From assembly GCF_000964405.1 (NCBI RefSeq), contig NZ_BANE01000050.1, positions 50,671 through 114,670 of the forward strand: a stretch of 64,000 bases of DNA. The letters run 5' to 3'. The DNA comes from Novacetimonas hansenii JCM 7643 (lineage in GTDB: Bacteria > Pseudomonadota > Alphaproteobacteria > Acetobacterales > Acetobacteraceae). Shown piece by piece: positions 25,663-34,237 of this stretch (position 1 is the stretch's first letter; each line of letters opens with the position of its first letter). Under the pieces are notes generated by a model. That model saw nothing but the letters and a program-made list of their open reading frames with translations. It was not told where the DNA came from and did not search any database. The translations under genes were made by a program, and so were the position numbers.

Positions 25663-27081
25663 CTACCGGCGCATGAGCAGTCCATACAATATGGCAGCGA
25701 TCCCCCCACCGATAAACAGGGACATATTATGGATGGGCTTTAGTGCAGGCATGAAGACAACTGCACTGCCTGCAATAACCGCGACCACCATAACCAGAAT
25801 GGCTACCGGATTGATGCCGTTATGGTACCAGTACGGCAGGTTGCTCTGGCGACGATAAAGGGCATTCACATCCATCACGCTGCGACGCACGATATAATAA
25901 TCAGTCAATAAAATGGCGATCAGTGGCCCGATGAAAGTAGCCAGCACATCCAGTGTGAGGTGGATAAGTTCAGGGCGCGCATAAAGATTCCACGGCGTCA
26001 TGACGACAGCCCCGGCCGCCGCCATCATGCCCCCACAGCGCCATGAAATTCGATGGGGCGCAAGATTTGAGAAATCAAACGCAGCCGAGACAAAATTAGC
26101 AGCAATATTGATCCCTGCCGTCGCCATGACAAAGGTGAGCACGCCCACCACAACGGCAACCGGACTGTCAATCTGGGCCACGGTTTCAACCGGATCAAGG
26201 ATGATGCGGCCAAAGACGGGCTGTGTCAGCACAATGGTGACAAGCGTAAGAAGTGAAAACCCCATAAAATTGACAGGCAAACCCCAGAAATTACCGCGCC
26301 TGATAGCTGGCATTGAGATGCCATATCGTGAAAAATCACCAAAATTGAGCGCAATGGGGGCAAAGTAAGACACCACAAGGGCAATGGCATTAATCATTCC
26401 CATGATCCGCGCCGAAATCGCATGATGGGTAACACCGGGGATATCGAATGAAAAATTACGCCATCCCGCATGCCACAGCAGCCATATATCCAGCCCGATC
26501 ATCACGATATAGATGACAGGTCCGGCCCAATCGACGAAATGGCGGATTACATCCATCCCCCGCCAGAATACCAACGCCTGTACAATCCACAGGATGATAA
26601 ACGCCCCCCATCCCAATGCCGACAGTCCGGCAAAACCGTGGCTGTCGGCCTGCGCCCAGAACATCAGGCCCGGCCACTGGTGTAAAAGCAGGACAACAAC
26701 CGCGTTCGAGGCCAGCCATGTCTGTATGCCGTACCAGGCGACTGAAATGATTCCGCGTATGAAAGCAGGGACAAGTGCGCCATGCACACCAAACGCCATG
26801 CGCGCCATGACGGGATAGGGCGCGCCCGATATCTGGCTGGGACGCGCGACAAGATTACACAGGACCTGAACAATAACGATCGCGGCGATCAGCGCGATGA
26901 ACACATCCACCACAGGCAACCCCATGGCAAACAGGCTACCCATCGTGACATATCCCCCGACGCTATGGATGTTTGACATCCATAACGAGACATAATCAAA
27001 CCAGCCCCATGTCCGCGTGCCGGTAGGGGCAAGATCCGCATTGGTCAGATGCGTATCGGGTGCGCCGACCCCATCATGCAT
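25663..27081 (-). CDS. NCS1-family nucleobase/allantoin/hydantoin-type transporter
   Basis: Inner-membrane symporter of 472 residues with about 12 helices, of the nucleobase:cation symporter-1 family. Seen: the N-terminal NADLAPTGTRTWGWFDYVSLWMS in two parts, helix 1 residues around SVGGYVTMGSLFAMGL, the signature GAPYPVMARMAFGVHGALVPAFIR and GIQTWLASNA. Family members carry uracil, allantoin, hydantoins, cytosine and, in fungi, vitamin precursors. It lies 66 bases after the nicR-like gene, at the end of the nicotinate series, so nicotinate, a hydroxylated form or a related pyridine or amide is a sensible guess, not proven. Confidence 0.88.
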   Translation of the reverse strand: MHDGVGAPDTHLTNADLAPTGTRTWGWFDYVSLWMSNIHSVGGYVTMGSLFAMGLPVVDVFIALIAAIVIVQVLCNLVARPSQISGAPYPVMARMAFGVHGALVPAFIRGIISVAWYGIQTWLASNAVVVLLLHQWPGLMFWAQADSHGFAGLSALGWGAFIILWIVQALVFWRGMDVIRHFVDWAGPVIYIVMIGLDIWLLWHAGWRNFSFDIPGVTHHAISARIMGMINAIALVVSYFAPIALNFGDFSRYGISMPAIRRGNFWGLPVNFMGFSLLTLVTIVLTQPVFGRIILDPVETVAQIDSPVAVVVGVLTFVMATAGINIAANFVSAAFDFSNLAPHRISWRCGGMMAAAGAVVMTPWNLYARPELIHLTLDVLATFIGPLIAILLTDYYIVRRSVMDVNALYRRQSNLPYWYHNGINPVAILVMVVAVIAGSAVVFMPALKPIHNMSLFIGGGIAAILYGLLMRR

Positions 27082-27147
27082 GTAGCTCTCCCGCTTGCTC
27101 GATATATGGTAATCCAGGGGCCATACAGGCGCCCGATCATGATCGTA

Positions 27148-27591
27148 TTATTCCGCGAGTTTGCGCAGCACATGCAATGCCGCGATCCGTTCGCACGCAT
27201 CAAGCGGTTCAAGCGTGAGTTCGGAGACACGGGCGGCCTGAGGCAGATAGGTACGGACCATTTCCATGCCCTCCTCACTCAGCGACAACAGGCGTTCGCG
27301 TCTGTCGTCGGGGTTCCCGCGTATATTGATCAGGCCACGCTGCTTCAGGCGTGAACAGATGCCACGCAGGGTGGCATGGTCTATGGCCGTAATCCGACCG
27401 ATATGAATGAGCGAGCCTTCCTTTTCCCTGAATACGGTTGCAAGGACCGCAAACTGGACGGACGTCAGGTGATCATCGGGAATGACGGTCTGGAACAGGG
27501 AAGTATGACGTTGGTACGCCCGGCGCAGAAGATGGCCGATCTGCTCATGCAGGTCATAGGTGGTGTATGTCGTGTCGTCTGTCTCGGTCAT
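27148..27591 (-). CDS. nicR: NicR-like MarR-family regulator
   Basis: A 147-residue winged-helix repressor. The MarR core is seen in HLTSVQFAVLATVFREKEG, IGRITAIDHATLRGICSRLKQRGLI and the wing NPDDRRERLLSLSEEG. NicR in Pseudomonas putida is a MarR protein that represses nic genes until 6-hydroxynicotinate is present. The start at 27591 (MTETDDT) is preferred, since a start at 27681 would overlap the nicT end. Position after nicT and sequence pattern both support the name. Confidence 0.8.
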   Translation of the reverse strand: MTETDDTTYTTYDLHEQIGHLLRRAYQRHTSLFQTVIPDDHLTSVQFAVLATVFREKEGSLIHIGRITAIDHATLRGICSRLKQRGLINIRGNPDDRRERLLSLSEEGMEMVRTYLPQAARVSELTLEPLDACERIAALHVLRKLAE

Positions 27592-27643
27592 ATGCAGTCC
27601 TGCCCGTTGCATGCCTGGCGTGCGATCCATTGACGCAACGCCA

Positions 27644-28987
27644 TCAGCTATTGTGTTCCGTCGGGGCAGTACGGGCAACATTGATCAACCGTGCTGGAAT
27701 GGTCGCGACCAGTCCGGCCCCCACGGCGACACACCCGCCAAAGACGACGAAGATACCCCATGAACCCGGCATGATGCTGCGTGCCCAACCGATCAGGTCG
27801 GTTGCCATGAAGCCCGCAAGGTTGCTGATCGCCCCGACAAGCGCAAGCCCGGCTGCAACCGTCGCCGCCTCTGGCAGGAGGAGCGAGGGTAAGGTCCAGA
27901 ATGGCGGCAGCGCGCCGAGGATACCCATGTTGGCAAGCGTAATCAGCATGATCGCCGCCATCACGTTCCCCTGCGCCAGAGGCAGCAGGGCAAGGGCTGC
28001 CGCCCCGATCAGGACGGGCACGATAATATGGCGCTTGCGCTCCCCCTTGCGGTCCGAATGCCACCCATTGACGATCATGGCGATGGCGGCGGCAATGTTG
28101 GGGATGGCCGTAAGCAGCCCCACCTGCAGCGCAGACACCACACCGGCCTCCCGTAAAAAGGATGGCAGCCAGAAGGCAATGGTATACAGCCCAAGTAGCA
28201 GCGCACCATCTGCCAGGCCCAGCAGCCATATGCGTCTGTTACGCAAAGCATCCACCATGGCACGCAGGGAATGGGTATGATCGACGGGCACGCAGCGTAC
28301 CGACAGCAGGACTTTCTGCTCAGGCGTCAGGAAACGTGCCTGGGCGATACTGTCGGGCAGATATAGGAAAACGGCGATCCCGATCAGAACGGGGGGAACC
28401 GCCTCCATAAAAAACAGCCAGCGCCAGCCGGCAATCCCGCCATATCCTGCCATCATGTCCAGGATCATGCCCGATAACGGGCCGCCCAGGACACTGGCCA
28501 GCGGAATGCCGATCATGAACCGTGCAGTAACACGCGCACGGTATTCGGGTGGAAACCATTGCGAGAGATAGAACAGCACACCGGGCATGAAACCGGCCTC
28601 GGCAATGCCCAGCAGCAGGCGCAGGGCATAGAATTCGGCCGGGGAACGGACAAACGCCATCGCCCCGGAACACAGCCCCCATGTAATCAGGATACGCGCC
28701 AGCCACCGCCGCGCACCAACGCGCACCATCAGGGCATTACTGGGCATTTCACAGACGATATAGCCAAGGAAGAACAGGCCTGCCCCCATCCCGTAGCTGG
28801 CCTCGCTCATGGACAGGTCGGACAGCATCCGCAATTTGGCGAAGCCTACGTTCACCCGGTCCAGGTAGGATGCCAGAAACCCGAGGAACAGCAACGGCAG
28901 CAATCGCCATGCCACGCGGCCGCACAAGGAAGCGAGAGCGTTATCCACACGAGGCGCGTCAGTCGTCGAAGGGGGTGCATTCATCAA
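27644..28987 (-). CDS. nicT: MFS transporter, ACS family (NicT-like nicotinate uptake)
   Basis: Inner-membrane permease of 447 residues with 12 helices, anion:cation symporter family of the major facilitator superfamily. Seen: FLASYLDRVNVGFAKL (helix 1 and the following loop), GAGLFFLGYIVCEMPSNALMVRVGARRWLARI and the RLLLGIAEAGFMPGVLFYLSQWFP motif. In P. putida NicT carries nicotinate. It sits within the nic series between nicD and nicR, with a 100-base gap to nicD that holds a GC-rich hairpin (29056-29072, CGCCCCG-ATA-CGGGGCG). Confidence 0.85.
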   Translation of the reverse strand: MMNAPPSTTDAPRVDNALASLCGRVAWRLLPLLFLGFLASYLDRVNVGFAKLRMLSDLSMSEASYGMGAGLFFLGYIVCEMPSNALMVRVGARRWLARILITWGLCSGAMAFVRSPAEFYALRLLLGIAEAGFMPGVLFYLSQWFPPEYRARVTARFMIGIPLASVLGGPLSGMILDMMAGYGGIAGWRWLFFMEAVPPVLIGIAVFLYLPDSIAQARFLTPEQKVLLSVRCVPVDHTHSLRAMVDALRNRRIWLLGLADGALLLGLYTIAFWLPSFLREAGVVSALQVGLLTAIPNIAAAIAMIVNGWHSDRKGERKRHIIVPVLIGAAALALLPLAQGNVMAAIMLITLANMGILGALPPFWTLPSLLLPEAATVAAGLALVGAISNLAGFMATDLIGWARSIMPGSWGIFVVFGGCVAVGAGLVATIPARLINVARTAPTEHNS

Positions 28988-29086
28988 AATACCCTGCTCA
29001 GGCCCAGTACGTTCTTTTGATCGCCGCTATGTCCGGCACTCATTCCCCGGCCACCCGCCCCGATACGGGGCGAATGAGGTCATGGT

Positions 29087-29887
29087 TCAGGGCAGATTGA
29101 AGCCCTTGAACGACGCCATGAAACCAGCAAGGTTGTCCCATGGGATCATGTGGCCCGCATCAGGCACCCGATCCATGGTGATGGAAGGCAGCAGGCCCGC
29201 AATCTCTGCTTCATCCTCGGGCAGGATGACATTGCCGCGCGTCGCGATCATGAGATAGGTCGGCACCGTAAGGTGGGGAAGATCCTGATGGATATCCTCG
29301 GTATGGAAACCTTCATAGGTAATGCGGGTGGCCAGTTCGTCGCAGGTATGCAGCCATTCTGCACGCAGTTGGAGCTGTTCCTTAGTCCATGTTGGGCAAA
29401 AACGGCGCATCGCCTCGGCATCCATGCCCTTACGCGCAAGGCGGATGGAATCGACATACCAGGGCAGGCTGGATGGATAAGGCCTGCGGCCCGGACCACT
29501 GACCGGCGGATCAACCAGAACAAGTGCCGCAATCCCCGATGCATCCTGACGCCCAAGGCGGATGGCAATGCGTGCGCCCATGGAATGGCCTAACACCACG
29601 CAGTCCTTCAGGCCCAGCGCATCAATGAAGCCCCGTACATCGCCTGCATAGGGATTCAGGTCATAGGCAAGGTCCTCTCCCCCCTGCGACAGGCCGCGTC
29701 CACGTATGTCCAGCACATAGACATCATGTGTGCGGGCCAGTTCCTCGGCCACGAACCCCCATGTGATGGCAGGGCTCGTGATGCCAGGCACCAGCACCAG
29801 CGGCGTGCCCTTGCCCCCATAACGCAGGTAATGCTGGCGGATGCCATTGGCGTGGACATGCGCACCATACTGAAGGGATGAGGTCAT
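29087..29887 (-). CDS. nicD: N-formylmaleamate deformylase
   Basis: Alpha/beta-hydrolase of 266 residues that removes formate from N-formylmaleamate to give maleamate in nicotinate breakdown. The nucleophile is Ser102 in VLGHSMGARIAIR and the catalytic His is near residue 246 in PDAGHMIPWD. Long stretches match P. putida NicD, for instance NGIRQHYLRYGGKG, ITSPAITWGFVAEEL, PPVSGPGRRPYP and LPWYVDSIR. The start at 29887 fits NicD; the frame extends to 29914 and overlaps the nicE stop. Distance to nicE is about 24 bases. Confidence 0.94.
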   Translation of the reverse strand: MTSSLQYGAHVHANGIRQHYLRYGGKGTPLVLVPGITSPAITWGFVAEELARTHDVYVLDIRGRGLSQGGEDLAYDLNPYAGDVRGFIDALGLKDCVVLGHSMGARIAIRLGRQDASGIAALVLVDPPVSGPGRRPYPSSLPWYVDSIRLARKGMDAEAMRRFCPTWTKEQLQLRAEWLHTCDELATRITYEGFHTEDIHQDLPHLTVPTYLMIATRGNVILPEDEAEIAGLLPSITMDRVPDAGHMIPWDNLAGFMASFKGFNLP

Positions 29888-29910
29888 AACGGGTTTCCTG
29901 TTTCGAATAA

Positions 29911-30666
29911 TCAATATGCACCGGACAGCAGCGCACCACCGCCCGGGGCAATACGTTCCAGCCCCAGCCGGGTCAGCATGGCGTGCGTTGTCGCGATGGC
30001 AGCACTCAGCACGGGCTTGCCGGTCTGCGCCTCGATCATGGGGACAACAGAAAGCGAAGGCATCTGAACGCAGGCCGAGGTCACGATGGCGTCGGCATCG
30101 GCATAATTCAGCTTTGCCACGATGCCAGGCAATAGACCGGGATCATGGCGGGCAACATCAAGGTTATCGGATATTTCCAGGGCAATATGGTCGATGATCT
30201 CGTACCCCTCGTCGGTCAGGTAGTCGATGACCATCCGCGTCAGAGGTTTCATGTAAGGCGCAACCAGCACGATGCGACGCGCACCCAGTACCCGCAGCCC
30301 ATCGACCAGCGCACCCGCACTGGTTACAACCGGCGCAGGGCCGCCATTATCGACCGTACATTGGTGCAACCGCTTTTCTGAAACGCGATGATAGCCCGAT
30401 CCCATGGACATGGTCGCCACAAGGCAGGCATAGCCCAGCACATCAACCTGTGCATCGCTCAGTTCCAGCGCGCAGCGGTCGGACTGCGCATCCATGGCCG
30501 CCAGTTCTTCCTTGCGCACCGTCTTCATGCGCATACGCGCGGAATGGAAGGTAAACCGTTCAGGCCGGATCAACTGCCGTGCGGCCAGCAGAGCCGGAAT
30601 TTCGGTTTCCATGGTCAGGTTCGAACTGGGTACGATCTGACCAATCCGGTAGGACGTCCCGCGCAT
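29911..30666 (-). CDS. nicE: Maleate isomerase
   Basis: Cytosolic enzyme of the Asp/Glu racemase fold, 251 residues, that turns maleate into fumarate, the last step of the pathway. The two catalytic Cys are seen at C81 (LGYACLVATMSMG) and C199 (VTSACVQMPS), with SSNLTMETE near the N terminus binding the carboxylates. The start codon overlaps the nicF stop as TGATG, so translation is coupled; a start six bases upstream (30672) is equally possible. Confidence 0.93.
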   Translation of the reverse strand: MRGTSYRIGQIVPSSNLTMETEIPALLAARQLIRPERFTFHSARMRMKTVRKEELAAMDAQSDRCALELSDAQVDVLGYACLVATMSMGSGYHRVSEKRLHQCTVDNGGPAPVVTSAGALVDGLRVLGARRIVLVAPYMKPLTRMVIDYLTDEGYEIIDHIALEISDNLDVARHDPGLLPGIVAKLNYADADAIVTSACVQMPSLSVVPMIEAQTGKPVLSAAIATTHAMLTRLGLERIAPGGGALLSGAY

Positions 30667-31328
30667 CAGCATGCCTCCAGTGTTGCAGGGGGAAGCTGTT
30701 CAAGCAGTGCATCAAGCGTAATCACATCGCCGCATTTCTGGCTCATGTCGAACAGGTTGGCTTCATGCGGGCCGATGGCGCGATCGCCCACGCAATCAGC
30801 AATCACAACCGGGCGAAAGCCAAGCTGCATGGCATCAAGCACGCTGGCCCGCACGCAGCCACTGGTTACGCAACCTGCAACCACCACGGTCTGCACCCCC
30901 TGCGCTGCATACCAGCTTGCCAACGGTGTGCCGGCAAAGGCGGAAGGGACGGTCTTACGCACCACATATTCCCCCGGATCGGGCGCCAGTTCGGGCACGA
31001 TGGCACTTGCGGGATTATGCTCGGTCAAACCCAGCATACTGGGCACTTTTTCAGAAAAGATATTGGCATCCGCGCCATCATCAGCAAAGACGATGCGCGT
31101 ATGTGCAACAGGCCAGCCCAGCTTTCGCGCCGTCGCAAGCAATGTAGTGGTACGCGCGATTGCAGGGGGAATATTGCCCCCACCGAACTGTTGCGGATCG
31201 GCAAAGCCATTTACAAAATCGACAATAAGCAGGCCAACCTTGCCAACAAGACCAAGCGACCGACCAAAACCCTGGCGGTGGTACAGCGCGCTGTCCTGTT
31301 CGGGGGCGGATGTCTCGATAGGCGGCAT
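30666..31328 (-). CDS. nicF: Maleamate amidohydrolase
   Basis: Isochorismatase-fold cysteine amidase, 220 residues, that hydrolyses maleamate to maleate and ammonia. The catalytic triad is seen as Asp37 (LLIVDFVNGF), Lys125 (VVRKTVPSAF) and Cys158 (AGCVTSGCVRAS). The call is set by these residues and by its place between nicX and nicE; the stop overlaps the nicE start. Confidence 0.92.
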   Translation of the reverse strand: MPPIETSAPEQDSALYHRQGFGRSLGLVGKVGLLIVDFVNGFADPQQFGGGNIPPAIARTTTLLATARKLGWPVAHTRIVFADDGADANIFSEKVPSMLGLTEHNPASAIVPELAPDPGEYVVRKTVPSAFAGTPLASWYAAQGVQTVVVAGCVTSGCVRASVLDAMQLGFRPVVIADCVGDRAIGPHEANLFDMSQKCGDVITLDALLEQLPPATLEAC

Positions 31329-31379
31329 TGTCTATCCTTTTCGTATTTCAGATCATATCATAACTTATAAGAAATGATA

Positions 31380-32411
31380 TTAGATTACGCGTCCCTTTTC
31401 CACTACGGGCCTGCCATCAAGCATGACTGTGCAGTTGCGCATGGGGATATCGATATGGCATGCCGTATCGCGCGTACCCCCGGCCTCATTATTCGGACCG
31501 GTGGACCACAGAAAGTTTCCAGCCACGGCGCGCGGATCCATGCCGATCGTATTTTCAGAATCATAGAACCCCATGACCGACCAGTGCGCGCGATCCTGCA
31601 ACCCCCACCCGACATGCGACAGGGCATAGGCTTCAGGATCGCGGAAGGAATCCATGTAAGATTTCAGTAGGTCCGCATCCAGCCCACCGGAAATATCGGT
31701 CACGTACCCGTTGCGGATGGTACAGGTGATCGGATCGCGTATATAGGATTTATGGGGCAACAGGATATCGCCACGATCCAGCACGATCACACCGTTGGCG
31801 GATCCTTCGTTCGACCATGTGGCCAAAAAGCCGCTGGGCCAGTGGTCCCACCGGCCGGGGCGGTCACAGAAACCATATTCCTCCAGAATGGGGAAATCAC
31901 CCAATGCACACTCCATATCCGTGCCCGCATCGGACACGACATGCATGGTGCGCGCCGCACGCAGCACGGCAGAGGCCGCCAGCACGCGCTCACGGTCCTG
32001 CAGCGTAGGCAGCAGCCGCACCAGTACCTCGGGCGGTTCCACCGCCAGCAGGATACGACCGCCCGATGCCAGGATCTCATGCTGTTCGGGCGAAAAGAGC
32101 AATGTCATGAGATCGAGGACCAGATCGCTTTCCTTCAGGATCGCCATGGCCGCACGGTTACCCGTAAGCGGCGTGGTCCCGACATAGGCCAGCGGATCGC
32201 GTGAAAGCGACAGGCCGCCATTGGTGGGCTGCAGGTCAAGCCGGTTGACCACAAGCCCCTTCAGCCCCGCCGCGATGATGGCACAGCGCATGGTCTGGCG
32301 ATTGGTCTCGGATGAAGTCAGGACCGTAACGCTCTGTCCTGTGGTCATGTCGGACAGGTCAAGCACCTGCGTCCATGCCTGAATGAGTTCTGCATCGCTG
32401 ATTGAGGGCAT
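31380..32411 (-). CDS. nicX: 2,5-dihydroxypyridine 5,6-dioxygenase
   Basis: Fe(II)-dependent ring-cleaving dioxygenase, 343 residues, that opens 2,5-dihydroxypyridine to N-formylmaleamate. It belongs to the leucyl-aminopeptidase-like (T) fold group. Stretches shared with P. putida NicX include HSPEQEQIL-like FSPEQHEILASG, RILLAVEPPEVL, EYGFCDRPGRWDHWPSGFL, DRGDILLPHKSY, HVGWGLQDRAHWS and HIDIPMRNC. Candidate iron ligands are the Glu, His and Asp residues in EPPEV, SHVGWG and HIDIP. It lies 96 bases after nicC and 51 bases before nicF. Confidence 0.93.
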   Translation of the reverse strand: MPSISDAELIQAWTQVLDLSDMTTGQSVTVLTSSETNRQTMRCAIIAAGLKGLVVNRLDLQPTNGGLSLSRDPLAYVGTTPLTGNRAAMAILKESDLVLDLMTLLFSPEQHEILASGGRILLAVEPPEVLVRLLPTLQDRERVLAASAVLRAARTMHVVSDAGTDMECALGDFPILEEYGFCDRPGRWDHWPSGFLATWSNEGSANGVIVLDRGDILLPHKSYIRDPITCTIRNGYVTDISGGLDADLLKSYMDSFRDPEAYALSHVGWGLQDRAHWSVMGFYDSENTIGMDPRAVAGNFLWSTGPNNEAGGTRDTACHIDIPMRNCTVMLDGRPVVEKGRVI

Positions 32412-32507
32412 CGGACCTGCTCCATAAATAAGGGCCTGCGGGTGGGCCGGAACACCAGTCGGAACATCCGTGTGGCCATGTTCCCCATGACCACACGCGA
32501 GAACGGT

Positions 32508-33635
32508 TTATGCGTGCAGGTCGATCCCGTAGACGTCATAACCGTAGACCCATGATGGATCTTCATTCGTGCGTAGCCATGTATTGGCGTTCGATACTTC
32601 CTGCACGCGGGAGGCACGCCCCATGCGATGGTGACGATAGGCCTCGAAACAGGTATTGGGATCGTTCGTTTCGATTTCGGACATGCAGCGCACCAACATG
32701 GCCGCATCCTCGATCGCCATGGCAGCACCCTGTGCCATATGCGGCTTCATCGGGTGGCAGGCGTCACCAAGCAGGACCACACGACCACGGTGCCAGACAG
32801 GCAGCGGCCTGCGGGTATAGAGCGGCCATTTGGTAATGTTCTCGGCCGCATCAATATAGGCCCGAACCAGAGGATCGTAACCAGCGAAGGATTTGTGCAT
32901 TTCCGCATGCGTGCTTGGCACCCATGAAACCCCAAGCGGCCAGCTTTCGGCAGGCTCCCCCGTGACGAAATAGAATTCTTCCTTTTTGTGATCAAGGAAG
33001 TACGTCATCATATGCCGGTCAGACGACCACCATTTCACGCATTCACCCACATCCAGACCGGCCAGTTTGCTGGCCTTTATCATACCGCGATGACCAATCC
33101 AGCCAGTAAAAAGCGGGTCTTCCGGGCCAAGCAGCTTTGCCCGCACACATGAATTGAGGCCATCGGCACCAATCAGGATATCCACGTCATCGGATGTACC
33201 ATCCATGAACGATAGACGCACCCCCCTGTCATGCACATGCAGGTCGGCAAGGCATTTGCCAAACTGCACATTGGCGACATCCACCGCACCCAGCATGATC
33301 TGGTGGGCTTCACCACGATGAATGGTAATATACGGCGCCTGATAACGCGCACGGTCGGCATTAAGCGGAATACGCGACAGATAAGCGCCATCCGTCGCAT
33401 TACGACTGCACCAGTATTGTGGTTCGTTCGCGACTGCGGCCATACTCTCTTCAATGCCAAGACGGCGCATGATTTTCATGACATTGGGACCAAGCTGTAT
33501 GCCAGCGCCCAGCCGGGAAAAAGCGGGCATCTGATCATACAGCACCACACTGAAACCCGCGCGCTGCAACAGGCCCGCCGCGGTCGTACCGCCCAGTCCA
33601 GCACCAACAACGCCAATACGCAGAGAGCGTTCCAT
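32508..33635 (-). CDS. nicC: 6-hydroxynicotinate 3-monooxygenase
   Basis: FAD- and NADH-dependent monooxygenase of 375 residues that decarboxylates and hydroxylates 6-hydroxynicotinate to 2,5-dihydroxypyridine. Seen: the FAD dinucleotide motif GAGLGG (11-16), the family motif with LIGADGLNSCVRAKLLG (about 153-169), and GDACHPMKPHMAQGAAMAIEDA near residue 293, in two parts. VKWWSSDRHMM and the C-terminal WVYGYDVYGIDL match P. putida NicC closely. It is the first gene of the leftward nic series and diverges from a TBDT across a 600-base gap. Confidence 0.94.
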   Translation of the reverse strand: MERSLRIGVVGAGLGGTTAAGLLQRAGFSVVLYDQMPAFSRLGAGIQLGPNVMKIMRRLGIEESMAAVANEPQYWCSRNATDGAYLSRIPLNADRARYQAPYITIHRGEAHQIMLGAVDVANVQFGKCLADLHVHDRGVRLSFMDGTSDDVDILIGADGLNSCVRAKLLGPEDPLFTGWIGHRGMIKASKLAGLDVGECVKWWSSDRHMMTYFLDHKKEEFYFVTGEPAESWPLGVSWVPSTHAEMHKSFAGYDPLVRAYIDAAENITKWPLYTRRPLPVWHRGRVVLLGDACHPMKPHMAQGAAMAIEDAAMLVRCMSEIETNDPNTCFEAYRHHRMGRASRVQEVSNANTWLRTNEDPSWVYGYDVYGIDLHA

Positions 33636-34237
33636 TCATCCTGCTTTCAACTTGATCTGGCGGGCACGCACGGCCGCCAGGCGTTAATTCATGACATATA
33701 ACGTATACACCACATATGCCCGGATCAAGATTTATTATCCCTGAATAACGTTATTGAGATTCTCTCCCGGAAAACGCCCGAAAACCAGGGAAACTCCCTC
33801 CTTGGAAAAACGGTATCGGCCAAGGTTACGCTGAAAAAAATCGTTTCCCCAGATCTATAAACTGCGCCTTTAATTTTAATAAAACATTGTTTATAAACAA
33901 AATTATTCTTATTCCCCCGCATCCAGGAAAAAGCCTCATCCACCTTTGATAGAGACAGGAATCATATCGAGCCTGAATAAGGCTGTGTCTAAAAAGACAC
34001 AATTCGTCCTATTTAAATTCATAACGAATAAAAAACAATTCCAAAGGGGCGCCTGCATAAAGTAGCGTATACAACGTTAATGCCGGAATCGGCTGTATCC
34101 TGCCAAGCAGAAGGGGTTTCAATCCGTGCCGAGGATGCACCGACCTTCACGACCAGAGAACAGATTTCAAAAACAGATGCTTGGGCAAAAACGCCGCCTG
34201 CCTACCCGCCTCTCCCTGATATGAAAGGAATACATGC
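33636..34237. promoter_or_regulatory. Divergent promoter region, nicC and TBDT, with repeats
   Basis: A 600-base gap with no recognised gene. It holds a perfect inverted repeat TGTGTCT-AAAA-AGACACA (33984-34001) near its middle and two copies of CGTATACA, at 33702-33709 close to nicC and 34066-34073 close to the receptor gene. The paired octamers could be operators shared by both promoters, for example for NicR, but no footprint is known to me for this motif. An AAAGGA ribosome site precedes the receptor start. Confidence 0.5.

Noticed and set aside
29056..29072. GC-rich hairpin as an intrinsic terminator between nicD and nicT
   Set aside because: The arms are perfect, but no T-run follows on the minus strand; it may only slow transcription, so it is mentioned under nicT and not listed as a terminator.
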